Shown here: piece after piece, positions 11,241-23,300 of the stretch
How positions within the stretch are numbered: the first letter of the stretch is position 1
Layout of the letters: each line of letters starts with the position of its first letter
DNA from: Gnetum montanum
Taxonomy: Eukaryota; Streptophyta; Gnetopsida; Gnetales; Gnetaceae
DNA length: 64,000 nucleotides
NCBI GenBank assembly: GCA_015680685.1
Contig: MNCI01024020.1
Span: 539,089-603,088 of the forward strand
Reading direction: 5' to 3'
Made by a program: the position numbers and the translations under genes
Notes under the pieces: model-generated
Seen by the model: only the letters and a program-made list of their open reading frames with translations
Told to the model about the DNA's origin: nothing
Database searches by the model: none

Positions 11241-13022
11241 AATTTTACTATCTCTTTGTTTGATTTACTTTTATTCGTCTTACAATAAGTACTCATGATG
11301 GTGGATTGTATCATAATGATGTTGGTTGCTAATGTTTGGTTTTTACCTTTGATTTTCAATGTTGACATTAAGATATGGTTCTTTTGATAAAATAGGCAAT
11401 GAGTCCACACCGTCCATTCATCCATTCAACTCTATGATCTCCCTTGGCTTTGGAGCTATACTATCACTTTTCCTAAGTAAACTTATTAATGAATTGATGG
11501 CTTGGTATTCTTCAAACCGAGAAAGGACTTAATGGTTGAAAATGGTGTGACTTTAAGGGAATTTGATGCACATGTGATGGCTATTCTCTTGGGTGCTTAG
11601 ATGCTTTTCATGGGTTTTCCACCATTCTACCCCTAATCAAATATCAGGAAGCTAAGTGAATAAAAATAAGTCTTTGCATGTTGTGGTTCTCACACGAAAA
11701 AAAATTGGTGAGAATTCCAAGCATGCCCCTTAGACATAATAAATAAATATGGGCTACAAGCACTGGTTATGGCACTGGAAAGACATGTTACCCATGCCTG
11801 AAGGTTTCCTCTAACTAAGGCCCTTTCTTGCTTCCTACTTCTTTATCTTTTTCTCCTTGGAATGGTGGTGACTCTTTGAGGAAGCATTCTTATTGCTTCA
11901 AGAGGATGGATTGGTCAAGTGTATTGATGCAAGGTCACTGAATGTGGTTGATTTGAGTCTAGCTTTGGAGTGAGTTCAACTCAATCATCTTAACCATAAA
12001 ATACACAAGAGACTTTACACAACCTTACTCTTGGGATTCCATTCCATTTTCTATTCTCCATCTTTCTTCCCATTTTCCACCTCATTGTTAATTTTATGAT
12101 TAGTCTATATTTTGGTTGATACATTATTTTTCCTTAGTAAATTCTTGTAGGTAAGTCTTTAACCATTGTTTCCAAATGTCATCCCTAGAGCCTACGGACT
12201 CTTTTGTTTGGGGATTTGTCAAGGCATAAAAGGCATGAGCCTGCTTTGGGGAGGACCCACTGACATTCCTTTCTGGTGAAAATTTTTAAATTCTTCTCCT
12301 TAAACATTTCTTGCAATCAGCAATTTCTCATTTCATCCCCATCCATGACATCCATTTTATTGGCAACGCCATTGTTATTTTTCCCATTTTTCTTGTTCCC
12401 TATACTTTTCCACCCTTTTGCTACTGAAGGTTTGCTCTTAGTCGTGGGGGCCCTGTCACAAATTTTACCATTCTACTACTTGTATCACCCCTACACCTTG
12501 GGTAGTTATCAGTGATAAACCTCTAACCCAGTTTCTACCATAACCACAACTCAGCCAATGTGCTTTATATCGAGGCAAGGTATCAACTACATTGTGACTT
12601 ACCTATCCTCGCTCATTCGTGACCATGTTGTATGTGCAGATGGCAATTACATGAACAATGGACTGGGATATGAGGAAGCACTTACGATGGACTGGAGCTG
12701 GAGTGTTTACACTAGGAACAAGTTTGGTCACGTGGCTATGGATAAACAATAAAAGGCACAATCATGATGTCGGCAACAACATGTCTCAGTTTCTTTTCTC
12801 CCTCTTCAAGCTGTTAGATGAGGGTCTAAATGTCATCTATGTACAATGTTCACCACAAAGGGCATGAACACCAATGTTGTAATATGTTTGTCGATCCATT
12901 CACTGAGCACTTTGAGTCTATTATTCCTTGTCGCTACCAATTCTCATTCAGTCAATATTCCCATACCTTCCCAATATTTTGTAAGGAACTTAAGGACGAG
13001 TTTTCATTTAGTAGTGGGGGTA
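11241..13022 (+). other. 3' internal region of element A, between pol and the LTR
   Basis: About 1.8 kb with clear counterparts in B (24120-25923) and C (33270-35136). It holds a T-rich tract, the 'gggctacaagcactgg' block, an AT-rich middle, a short Phe/Leu-rich ORF (12276-12515) and the short ORF at 12558-12752. It ends with 'aaggacgag' and the purine tract AGTGGGGGTA just before the LTR. No env-like domain is visible. Confidence 0.75.
12558..12752 (+). CDS. Short ORF shared by the 3' internal regions of the family
   Basis: This 64-codon ORF contains ISRQGINYIV, VVCADG and NNGLG..EAL..D. Element B has the same frame open over the same stretch (25458-25667, ISRQGINYIVVYL). Element C has the counterpart with frameshifts (34685-34905, RQGIN, VVC). 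It may be part of a larger ancestral ORF in the env position. I do not recognise the protein. It may also be non-coding sequence that is simply conserved by descent. Confidence 0.3.
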   Translation: MCFISRQGINYIVTYLSSLIRDHVVCADGNYMNNGLGYEEALTMDWSWSVYTRNKFGHVAMDKQ

Positions 13023-13506
13023 TGATGAGTTGCAATATTGGGTACGTGATATTGCATCTGTGATATCAAGTATGTGCCTCCCAAGCGATACCAGACATCT
13101 GATATCGAGGCATGTCTTGTCTTCTATAAATAAGAGGTGGGTGCACTTGGTTTGGAAATGGATTAGTTAGCCCCTTACCCAAACTCTTACCTTTTCTTCC
13201 TCTCAGAGTTAGAATTATTTCTACGTGCCCATAATAGGAGTCATAAAATGAATGGATCCTCATTCAAGCATTGTGTACCTGAGCACACCTTGTGTACAGT
13301 AATAAAGACAAACTTTGTGATAAACCTTGCAGCATCCAGAATAGATTAATTAATGTTAATTATGGTTATTTAATGCTTTCCTTAGTTAATTAATGTTCTC
13401 CCCATCACCCTATAACTCTCATAAGAAAGTACACCCTCTATGAGTACTTCAAGCATGTGTGTAACGCTTAGTAACCCAGTAACGATTAGTGTTTGGTAAT
13501 CCTAGC
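13023..13506 (+). repeat. 3' LTR of element A, first part (split by B)
   Basis: It begins TGATGAGTTGCAATATTGGG after the purine tract. It has GATATC motifs and 'tctataaataagagg' like the 5' LTR. It breaks at 'ggtaatcctagc', where element B starts, and resumes at 36119 ('agtgttgcac') to end at 36467. CTAGC (13502-13506) is the left TSD of B. Confidence 0.9.
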
Positions 13507-14439
13507 TAATGAGAGTGGTTACTCTAGTGATTTATTCTAATTATTAGAGCAATTACTCTATCAGTTTATTCTAATTATTAGAGCAATTACTCTAGCGGTT
13601 TATTCTAATTATTAGAGCAGTTACTCTAGCAATTTATTTTAATTATTAGAGTAGTTGCTCCCAAGCCTATAAATACAGTGCCCATGCGCACAATTCGAAA
13701 AAAGAAGTCTTTTAGTAGTCAAGTAGCGAAACTCTTGTAGTCTGTTTGAAAGTTAGAGTATTTTTCAAGTGCCCATAATAGGAGGTCTAAGTGTGGATGG
13801 ATCTTTATTCGAGCATTATGTACTTAAGCACACCTTGTGTATGGCAATAGAGATGAGCTCTTTGATTCATCCTTGTAGCACTTGAGATTTGTTTTCTTAC
13901 GCATTTTTTTTATTTTATTTTTTTATGCATTTATTTTATTTTATTTTATTTTATGCACTCTACATTTATGTTATTAGCAAAACAATTCATTTTTATCAAT
14001 TTAGCAAATCATTAAATTACAAAAGCACGACCACTTCGAGCATGTGTGTAATGCTTGGTAACCTAGTAACAATTAGTGTTTGGTAATCCTAGTAGTGTTG
14101 CACTGGTTCAAGATGTGTATGGAAAGTGGGAACAGATGCTGGTGTTAGGATTAGTTAGAACTTAGTTAATGAGTAGTTAAGTTAAATTAGTCACTTAGTT
14201 ACCTCTCTCCTTCCCTACTAGCGCAGGACATAAAAACATAAAGCTATAAAAATTATATGCCTTAAGCTTATTTAACCATACAACCATGACATACAAGTAA
14301 GTTTGGGAAGACAACAATCAACCAACCCATCCTTATTCTACAAGGGTGCATAAGCACTTAGGCCTTGGAATTCAACCGGATCATGCATGAAACGCTCGTA
14401 TTCATATGGTTGGGCGTAGGGGTACCTCGCCACTCATCA
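13507..14439 (+). repeat. 5' LTR of element B (type-2 U3)
   Basis: It runs from TAATGAGAGTGGTTACTC to CGCCACTCATCA, 933 bp. The U3 is the tandem array at 13510-13660. 'cctataaatacag' near 13670 is the TATA region. R/U5 is collinear with the other LTRs ('gtgcccataataggag', 'gagcacacc', 'ggtaacctagtaac'). Confidence 0.9.
13510..13660. repeat. 34-bp palindromic tandem array in the U3 of element B
   Basis: About four units of 34 bp, each joining two near-palindromes: TCTAATTATTAGA (perfect) and AGAGCAATTACTCT. The same units occur in B's 3' LTR (25924-26130). The array lies directly upstream of the TATA region, where LTR promoter elements sit. A regulatory role is inferred, not shown. Confidence 0.85.
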
Positions 14440-14440
14440 T

Positions 14441-14458
14441 TGGTGCTGTTGTCGGGGA
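14441..14458 (+). promoter_or_regulatory. Primer-binding site of element B (tRNA-Asp)
   Basis: TGGTGCTGTTGTCGGGGA differs from the complement of the plant tRNA-Asp 3' end (TGGCGCCGTTGCCGGGGA) by three changes, all C to T, the pattern expected from decay of methylated cytosines. Confidence 0.8.
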
Positions 14459-16763
14459 CTTAGTTGTTTGTGTGCTAATTAGAACATAGGAAATCATTCA
14501 CATCATTGGAATGAATCCTTAGGGTTGATTGAGAAAATAATAAACAAGAATACATTGCACACTGAATAAAAAAGTATGTCTCCTTCTTCATACGAAAGTG
14601 CCTCACCGCCTAGGTCTAAAATAGAAAACAATCAATGGCGTAATACACATGACGTTGATCTACCAATCCCTCAACAAGTTTGAGAGGTATATATTCATCA
14701 AGATGAGTATATACCAAACTTCATCTTAATCCTCCATCAATATGAACAACTGTGTTGGCAAGAATTAGAAGGTAACATAGTGTTACCTACCAATCGTTCA
14801 ATCTAGAGCATGCTTCTTCGTGCTCTCACACGAATTGGTATGCCACACTTCCACGCAAAATACATTGTGTAAGACCATGATTGGAGAGAATACTATCCCA
14901 TAGAGGAAAAATGCCAAAGGGACTTGCAATAGGAGAGACATCATAATTCTTTGAAGGGTAAGTGGTCCTAGGATGCCCCACATATCTTAAGTGCAGGCAG
15001 TCACCCACACAATGATGTTCCTCCCCTTGACTTTGGCCAAAGGGTTGTGTATCAGAACCTTCATTCTACTATTCATAACCTAGGTTCTGATACCCATGGG
15101 CACAAAGGGTTCAAAAAAGGGACACGAACTCATGATAAAGGTGGACATTCTAATCACAATCATGATTGGGATTGAGACTACCGAAGAGAAGGTAGCAGAC
15201 ACCATCATGGTGACGGTTCTCCTTCTTCTTTACCTTCATCATCTCCTTCATCCTCTCCTTCAATATCTAGACGCAATCATAAAGAAAAAGACCATGGGGA
15301 TAAAGGTAGGTAAAGTGGAAGTCATAGACGAAACAACTAGGAAAGGGGACAAGGGCACTCTAGAGAGTCATGACATAGAAGAAGTGAGAGTAGGGAACAA
15401 CATAGGCATCATAGATGCCATGGATGAGACAATCACAATGAACCCCTACTCACTACTCGAAGTATGTTAAACATAACTAAGGCTATTAGAATTCCAACAA
15501 AGCACCAAAAAGATAGTAGGATCAAGAGATTAGATATGAAAAATATCCCATGATTTGAAGGGGGATACAATGTTGATCCTCAAAATCATTTATAAGCATT
15601 CCATGATGTGTATGCCTTAAAAAACATAGAGAACGAATGGCAAAAACTTAAGTTGTTTCCATGGACACTAGTTAAAGAAGCAAAAAGTTGGTACCAATCT
15701 TTAGAACCTGAATCCATTCATAGGTGGAGTACTATGTTAGAACTATTTAATGAAAGTACCAAATGTACTCCTGAGTGTCTAACTTGCGAAAGCAAATCCA
15801 AGGCTGGAAACAAGGAGGACATGAACCCTTGAATGCTACCATGGGCCGATATTATGCACTGTTACACCATTGTCCTGGCCATGGTTATTCACAAAGGGAT
15901 CAATTGCACCATCTTGTGGATGGGCTTAGGCATGAAATGAGAAGAACCCTTGGGACTTATGCCCAAGGAAGACTATCCAAGCTTAGGTCCCATCAAATTT
16001 AAAGACTATTGGAGCAAGTTGCTAAGGAAGAAGGTGAGCTACATAAGAGAGAAAGTGTAGAAGAGTATAATTGAGATCCTTCCCTCTGAAAGAGGGGAGT
16101 AAGATTTTGTGAGGATGAAGAAGAGTCACCACTTAAAGAGATGGTGAATAGGAAAAATTTACCTATCCAAAAGTTAACATCAGAAGTATCAACAAAGGTA
16201 AACCAAATGTGGGATTCCATAGATGATATATTTCAATCTTTTCTTACAATAGTAGAGGAGTCTAGAGAGCAAGGTAGTGATTGCGAAAAAAGAAAAAAGA
16301 GAGAAGCTGAACATGCACATAGCAAGGGTAAGGGCAAAGTTGCGATTATTGAAGAGGCTATGGAGTCAGAAATAGATAATGATAGTGGATGTAAAATATG
16401 TCAATATGACCATCCTAAGGGACATTGCCCTATAATCTCACATCTATAAGAGTTTGGGGTATATGCACTCAACCCATGATTGAATAAACGACAAGCACCT
16501 CAAAGGTTACCTTACCCCCAAGGCAACCCAAGACAGTTCTACCAACCCTTAACATATTATCCAAGTGGAACTCCACCAGAATCGATTGAGCAATATCAAC
16601 AGTGACAACACCCACAATCATGGGGAATGCCACCACCAAGGCAATAGTATCCTTACCAGCAACCTAATCGATATGGATATTACATGCAGCAACCAATCTC
16701 CCCACGTGACTTTACTAGCCACATCACTCCTCAACCTCACTACTAAGCCTGCGAGTATTATGG

Positions 16764-16768
16764 GACTC
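16764..16768. repeat. Left target-site duplication of element D (GACTC)
   Basis: GACTC here and at 20032-20036. Elements A (7321-7345) and C (29205-29230) carry the uninterrupted gag sequence with one 'gactc', proving the empty site. Confidence 0.95.
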
Positions 16769-17101
16769 TGTTGGCACATTTGGCCATTCCATGGAATAGT
16801 TGGAATATTTTATTAAAAATTGCAACAATCTATGGTTGTAAATTTAGAAGTAAATTTACAGCTTTAGTGTTGTGGGTTGATGGGTGTTTTTGGAGAAGTA
16901 ATCTACTGGTAAATAATTTTGATGTTGAGGCCTTCTTGGAATACAAAATTAAAGTGCCAAATTATTCTTTTATTGGAGATTGGAAGATAGTACAATAACA
17001 AACAAAGAATTAGATTATTTACCTCAAAAAGCATCCTTCCTGTTAATGTTCTTTCTGAGAAACCCCAAACCATCATTTATGTTAGAAAAATAGCCACCGC
17101 T

Positions 17102-17310
17102 GTGGATAACGTATTTTTATGTTCTATGCTTAAGCTTTATGGTCCAGTTAAGAGTTGGAAGCGTGCAGAAGATCTAATGAATGGACTTCCAACAGGTTTT
17201 GGATTTGGTGAATTTAAATTAACGAAGGATCGTCTTCTTGTTGCATTTCTTGGCAATGGCACTTTCAGTTGGTGTGAAGAATCGTGACTGAGGGCTGGAT
17301 AATCAGAACT
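17102..17310 (+). pseudogene. PWWP-domain-like gene fragment captured in element D
   Basis: A 61-codon frame ends KDRLLVAFLGNGTFSWCEES, then a stop in the place of Gln, then L-R. This resembles the end of a plant PWWP domain, where 'LLVAYFGDGTFAWCEESQL' is a common form. PWWP domains bind methylated histones and DNA in chromatin proteins. The GDLVW/PWWP start of the domain is not seen. The fragment ends within 20 bp of the reductase fragment, so two unrelated gene pieces are joined. The assignment rests on a short match from memory. Confidence 0.45.
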
Positions 17311-17311
17311 G

Positions 17312-17953
17312 GACGCCGTGGTTTTTGGGGTGTTAGGCTTCACCGGCAAATAAGTCATCTGGTACTTGCTCAGAGTCGTGCCTGCTCATCAACCGGACCT
17401 GCGAATTGGCATCACTAGATGCAGCTGTAGCCGACTCGTCGACGCCGTACGCTGAACCTCCCCTCCTTCGTTGCTGATCGTGATTTTGATTCTGGAGGCT
17501 GACGTCTTTGACCCAAATTTGTTGTAGCAACTATGCACGTGCATCTGCCTCGTGCTCACCTGCATGGTCCTATTCCGCCTCTACAGAAAACCCGTCGTCG
17601 CAGCCTACGTTGCCATTGGCATCGATTACCTTGACATCACCGGTGAGCCCGAGTTCATGGAGCTCATGGAGGCCCTTTTCCATGACCGAGCTATGGAGAG
17701 TGGGTCTTTAGTTGCATGCATGTTCAGGTTTCATTCCATTCCTGCCGAGATGAGACTGTTCCACCACACGCGGCAGTGGGAGGCGCCGGCAGTGCCCAAC
17801 AGTGTGACTGCGTATGCGGAGCTGATTTCTGAGAAGAGGATTGTGAGTAATCTTGGTACTTATGAGTCTGCCATGCTTGGTTTTGCTCATGCTGATGAGC
17901 TTCAGAAGTTCAGACGCTCCAGACCTAGGCAAGCCAGGCCCAATGAAAATTGA
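17312..17953 (+). pseudogene. Saccharopine-dehydrogenase-like oxidoreductase fragment captured in D
   Basis: A single frame of 214 codons with three in-frame stops (at 17351, near 17462 and near 17530). It starts DAVVFGVLGFTGK, matching the N-terminal nucleotide-binding motif (VVxxGASGFTGK) of the plant 'mitochondrial saccharopine dehydrogenase-like oxidoreductase' family. It continues through ADVFDPNLL, YLDITGEPEFMELMEA, FHSIPAEM, WEAPAVPNSV, NLGTYESAMLG and FRRSRPRQARP. This is about the first half of a protein of roughly 450 residues; the rest is missing. The reading frame runs without an intron over this half. The missing Gly residues (GASG to GVLG) and the stops rule out function. Position inside D shows transposon capture rather than simple gene decay in place. 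Confidence 0.85.
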
Positions 17954-18736
17954 GGAATGAAAAGAAGAAAGAAGGGATATACAATCCTAGTACTCCCAAC
18001 TCTGTTATCCGCAAAATGACCCTAATGTTGATCTGAATTTCAAGTCATTAACAGCGGCAGCAAGATGAAGATAAAATCAACACATTACCTCCTTTAGTTA
18101 AAAGAAACCCGATGCCAATGCCAATGCTTGCTAGTTCGATGGTGCTATTGAAACAAATGGACATGACATTATTCCAAATGTCAAATGCAGGAAAAATACA
18201 AGATAGAACCGCTGTAACCTCTACATCCACGATGCCTTAAATTTCAGCTATTTTAAGAAAGATCCCCTTAACTATAACTCTGAAAATTAATTAAAATGAA
18301 TTAATTTAGGTATGCATAGCGTAAGATATATATATGACATTGAGAAAAGGGAAAAAGATATTTTTAGGATTTTCAGGATATTTATATAACTAAAAGGAGG
18401 GATTTAGTTAATTTCCATTTTATTACTTCCACAAGGATTACTAAGGACATGACATTTAGTATTTAAAATTCTAAATAAAATACTTAATTAAATTAAATTA
18501 GGGATTTTGGCTTTATTTTAATAAATAAATAAATAAATAAAATATTATAGGCTATTATTTACAAAAGCAATATTTGTAATATTTACAAATATTAGTGTTA
18601 GCATAAATTCCTCCTAACTTTATGTATAACTTCCTAACTACATAACTTCCTCCTAACTAGATGGGTAAGTTGTAACCTCCTTACTTGGGAGAAAAGTTAG
18701 CTAGGATATTTTGGAATGTAACTACCTTATGAACCC

Positions 18737-18746
18737 TATAAAAAGG
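18737..18746 (+). promoter_or_regulatory. TATA box of element D's LTR-like region
   Basis: TATAAAAAGG lies about 140 bp after 'tgttagcataaattcc'. A T/C-rich leader containing 'ctcacacaacactttgag' follows. This is the arrangement of an LTR promoter. Transcription would run rightwards through the D 3' end. Confidence 0.5.
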
Positions 18747-20339
18747 CTTCAGGGGTAAGAAGGAAAAGGGACACTTGGGGGAGGTCTCACACAACACTTT
18801 GAGAAGACATTGACATCACACTTTGGAAGGCTACTAGCTAGCACTTGGGCTCTCACTTGGAGACACACTTTGGGTCTTTGGAGAAGAGCATTTGTAAAGA
18901 AGAAAGTGTGAAAGATTGTTTGTAAGATGACTTGCTAAACAAAATATTTCAGCCTCTTTGTCATGGTCCTGTGAGTTATGTTTTTTATTTTTTATTTTGT
19001 TTAAATTGTTTAGCTAGTGGTTTAGATAGTATCATCCTTGGCAAGTAATTTTGGGATTTTTAGATTGCTCTTATTATTCTTGTTGTACGATTGAAATTTT
19101 CTATTAAAATTTTGTCATAGAAGCGCTTGTGTTTGAAAGCCTTAAGAGCATTTTAGTAGTAAATTTTATTATTGTGCAACGTATAAGAACTGCTTTTGAG
19201 GTCGTTGTAAGAGAGCCTATGCTTGTAGTCATGTCGTTAAACGATTCAATAGTCAAGAGGGTTCAGAAAATCCTTGGTATTTTAATGGGACCAAAATAGC
19301 TTTATTTTATCTTTAAAGTGAATCTCTGTGGTATTTCAATTAGAAATTGTCGAGTCTTTTGAAGGTTCTGTTGAATGCAATTGTTGACATCCATTATCTA
19401 TCCAAAATGGAGTCTCGTACGTGGTATTTTATGCAGCAATTTTTGGTAACATAGTAGGATTGTCTTGAAGAAATTGCTTATTTGAGCCTTGGAAGTTTGA
19501 ACAATTCATAGATATTGAATTTGGGATAGCTTTATTGCGAATTTTTTCCTCGTGTCATTTTACCTTGTTTAAATATTTGAGGTTCTACACAAATCTGCTT
19601 TCTTTCCTGTCTATTTCCATCGAATCTTGCTCTATTTCTAGTTTTCTTGTGGAACTATTTCTTTCTCTAGGGAAAATTAGAAGTAGATTCGCAGAGTTGT
19701 GCTCAAATTTTTTTACAAAATTTTATTTGTTACAAGTAGGTATTATAAGGACTGCGTAGACTAGGCAATTGAACAAAATAGGAACTCTCAACAACTCATA
19801 GTACTTGGCAAATTTGGCTAAATCTCTTTAAGATAAGTCATCTATAGTTTACACATAATGCAATCGTTTCATTTTTCACAACCGCATGCTGCAACAACAC
19901 ACACACATACTCACATTAACTACTGAGTTTATTTGGAGGTATCTGGGCCTTGGTGTTGCCAGAGATGAGCATGCACCTAAATCCTATTCGAGGACACTCG
20001 TTGGTGGTCGTGTCCCAAATGGTCACCAACAGACTCCCTCTTCTAGAAGTGATATTCTCCAAGCATATCATCCTTCTCATCTGGCTACATCTCTTCCACC
20101 AATAGCTCCACTACCACTTGCTCTCATGATGCAAGGTGAAATCCCTACCCAGCCACAGCAACATAACACCATGAGGGCTATTAACTCTCAACCTATTGTT
20201 GGTTCCAACAACCACATGAAGAAAAGACCTTTCTTTAGAACCAACAGACCAACCAAGCCCTTGCAATCATAAGCGGCTAATTCCTTAGATGCCTTAGTAT
20301 CAATCAAAACTTCAGAGCCTCCTTCAACTCAACCACTGC

Positions 20340-23300
20340 ACTCAACACATACGATCATGCTAACACATGCCATCACCAATTAGATTAAAGATGAACACCT
20401 TTTCAGGAAATTATCTAATCTTGGGAGTCCTTTGATATACTTACAAATCACTGGAAATGCACCATGCAAGGCTCTTTTGGATTCAGGGTCAGGTGTCAAC
20501 TTGATTTCTTAAGAAATGTACAAGGCTTGGAACCTGCCTCCATTGAAAAAGAGCAAGATCCATCTAGAGTTGGCTGACCAGTCCATCACTATCCCATTGG
20601 GACTGGTGGAAGACATTAATACCACTATTTGTAGGTGGTCATACCTAGCTGACTTCCTAGTGATTCAGGTGAACAACGGTAAGGGGGACTTCCTAATCAT
20701 AATGGGAAGAGCATGGCTAAGCACCATTGACACACACCTAGGAATCTACGATCTTTCCCTAGAAATATCAAAGGAAAATACATTGAGAAACATCAAGAAG
20801 AAGAAAGTTCCATGGATTGCATACAGTGACATAGGGTGTAATTACATGTAGAGGTCATAGTTTGTGCAAAGTTTAGCATTTCCTGCATGCAATCAGTGTG
20901 CACAAGTGATTAACATACAAAGATGCCTATATGTAGAAGCCACATGACAAGAAGACACCACATGGCTAACAGCTAATCAAGAAAGCAATTCACTCATATG
21001 CATGGAACCAAATGAGGGTTTGACTTATGCTTACATTGATAGCATAGATTCATTAGAGCAAGTCCACTGCCAACTTCCAAGTCTTAACCTTGAAAATATC
21101 AACTTGGGGAAGTTGGAAATGCCTGAGAAATTTAAGCAGGAGCCCCTTAAGCTAAAACCATTGCCCACCGGTATAGAATACACATTCCTTAAAAAACAGA
21201 AAACCAGTAATTATCAATGCTAAGCTTTCTCCTCAACAGAAAGAAGAACTACTAAAGGTAATCAATAGATGGTCAAAATCCTTCACTTGATCATATCTCG
21301 AATTAACTGGAATAGATCCTAGGATATGCCAACATAGGATTTACAACAACCCCTCTATGAAGCCTCGAAGACAACCACAGAGGTGTTTGAACCCAAAGCT
21401 AAAGTAAGTAGTCAAGGAAGAAATCGAATAGCTTCTCAAGGTTGGGTTCATATACCCCATTGCTAATAGCGAATGGGTTAGCGCCTTAGTTATTATGCCT
21501 AAAAAGGAATGTAAATGGAGGGTGTACATAGATTTCAGGCTACTAAATATGGCAACATTCAAAGATCACTTTCTGTTGCCATTTGTTAACTAAGTCTTAA
21601 ACACCATTGCAAGGCATCACTACTACAGTTTTCTGGATGAATATAGTGAATATAATCAAATACAAATAGCCCTAGAAGACCAAGCCAAGACTACATTCAC
21701 TAGTCCTTGGGGAACATTCGCATACAAACAAATGTCGTTTGGCTTGTGCAATGCCCCTGCAACATTTCAATGACTAGTTCTAAGCATATTCCAATAGCAG
21801 ATAGGGAATGGCCTGGAGGTCTTTATGGATGACTTCTCCACTTATGGAGCAAACTTTGATCAATCCTTGGACTGGTTGGAGTAAGTGTTAAAAAGATGTG
21901 TAGAAACCAATTTGACGCTCAACTAGCAGAAAAGCCATTTAATGGTCCAAGAAGGCGTAGTACTAGGGCACAAAATCTCACACATAGGGATGGAGGTAGA
22001 CCCCGAGAAAATCAAAATTATCCAAAGAATTACCCATTAACTAGAAATTGTCAAAGATATTCAGTCATTCCTTGGACATATTGGCTACTATAGGAGATTT
22101 ATTGAGAACTTTTCAATGGTTGCCAAACCATTAGTGGAATTAATGAAAAGGAACATACCTTTCGAATGCACTAGGGAATGCAAATTAGCTTTCCAAACTT
22201 TAAAGTAGAATCTTGTGGAAACATCCATTCTACAAGCTCCTAACTGGTTCAAACCATTCCATATCATGACTGACGTGTCCAACTATGCCTTAAGAGTCGT
22301 ACTCACACAGTTAGATGGCTAGAAACATCCTTATTACATCCACTATGCAAGTAGAAGTATAGTTGGTGCACAGCTTAACTACACTACCACAGAGAAAAAA
22401 TTAATGGCTATAGTGTTTGCACTAGAAAAATTTAGACACTATGTATTGGGATATAAAGTATATATACATACAGATCATAGTGCAATCTGGTTCCTCATGA
22501 ATAAGCCAATGGTAAGCCCTCATATCATACAATAGCTTGTAATCTTACAAGAGTTCGATCTTATGATGATCGACCGTAAAGGCACTGAGAACATAGTTGT
22601 TGATCATTTATCTTAGTTGCGATGGGACAAAAAAGAGGATGAGTATCCAATTTCTGATTATTTTCCTAATGAGTTCCTCTTTGCTGGTGTAGTGAATAAT
22701 CAATCACCCAAGAAGACAAACTGGTACAGTAGCATTTTTACCTATCTCCTCACCTAATAAACACCACAAGAGTTAAACCTTAAGAAGAAACAACCATTTC
22801 TTCACCAAGCCAAGTGCTTTATGGAGATTAATGGGCAACTTTACAAAGTGTGTCTCGATATCTTTGTTCGATGGTGTGTTCCTGATATAGATCAACTGCA
22901 AGTTCTCCAAGATGCTCATGAGGGTCCTTGTGGGGGTCATTACGCTAGGAGACGAATGACCATCAAGATCCAGCTTGCAAGATACTATTGGCCTACATTG
23001 TTTCGCGATGCCCATCAATTCATCCAATCTTGTGAGCACTATCAACGTGATGGGGAAATGACTACTAGAATGGAGGGTCTGCAATAATGGAACCATTTGT
23101 TAGAACCCTTCGACATTTGGGGAATTGATTTTATTAGGCTAATTACACCAATGTCTAATGGAAAAGCCTATATCATTGTTGTTGTTGATTACCTAACTAA
23201 ATGGGCAGAAGCAGCTGCTATTAAGGATTTTACATCATCTACAGTTGCATGATTTTTTCAACAACAAATCATAAACAAGATTGGTGTGCCTCATGCACTT

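Larger units (their letters stand above)
16769..20031 (+). mobile_element. Element D: LTR-ended insertion carrying host gene fragments
   Basis: A 3263-bp insertion in B's gag, bounded by TGTTGG...CCAACA and the 5-bp TSD GACTC. TG...CA ends with a 5-bp TSD are typical of LTR retrotransposons. I find no direct terminal repeat inside it and no gag or pol, so it is either a solo LTR of unusual length that has captured sequence or a chimeric non-autonomous element. The right half (18590-20031) looks like an LTR promoter region, with TATAAAAAGG at 18737-18746. The left half holds a PWWP-like fragment (17102-17310) and a reductase fragment (17312-17953). Its end recurs at 1-470, so it belongs to a repeated family. 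Only the 3' 468 bp can be compared. Confidence 0.85.
14576..20275 (+). pseudogene. gag of element B, interrupted by element D
   Basis: It begins at the conserved ATG (14576) and runs to 16768, then resumes at 20037 after D. The capsid-like domain is at 15480-16000 (NIENEWQKLKLFPWTLV, WYQSLEPESI, GRYYALLHHCPGHGYSQ). The nucleocapsid knuckle CKICQYDHPKGHC is at about 16390-16430; its first spacing is C-x2-C-x3-H, one residue shorter than the usual C-x2-C-x4-H-x4-C. Several frame changes and stops are present. The part after D (20037-20270) continues the Pro/Gln-rich linker that leads to the protease. Confidence 0.85.

Noticed and set aside
11098-11425. ORFs on both strands across a gap
   Set aside because: Open only because of N bases.
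13510-13660. Regular repeat-spacer look, like a CRISPR array
   Set aside because: The units are contiguous 34-bp tandem repeats without unique spacers, inside an LTR U3, in a plant genome.
17708-17932. Minus-strand ORF in element D
   Set aside because: Shadow of the oxidoreductase fragment.
18048-18230. Minus-strand hydrophobic 60-codon ORF in element D as a third captured gene
   Set aside because: No recognisable motif; hydrophobic frames of this length occur by chance in AT-rich DNA. A blastx could revive it.
16769-20031. Element D as a Helitron or DNA transposon with captured genes
   Set aside because: It has a 5-bp TSD and TG...CA ends. Helitrons make no TSD and end CTRR; hAT, Mutator and CACTA elements have other TSD lengths or ends.
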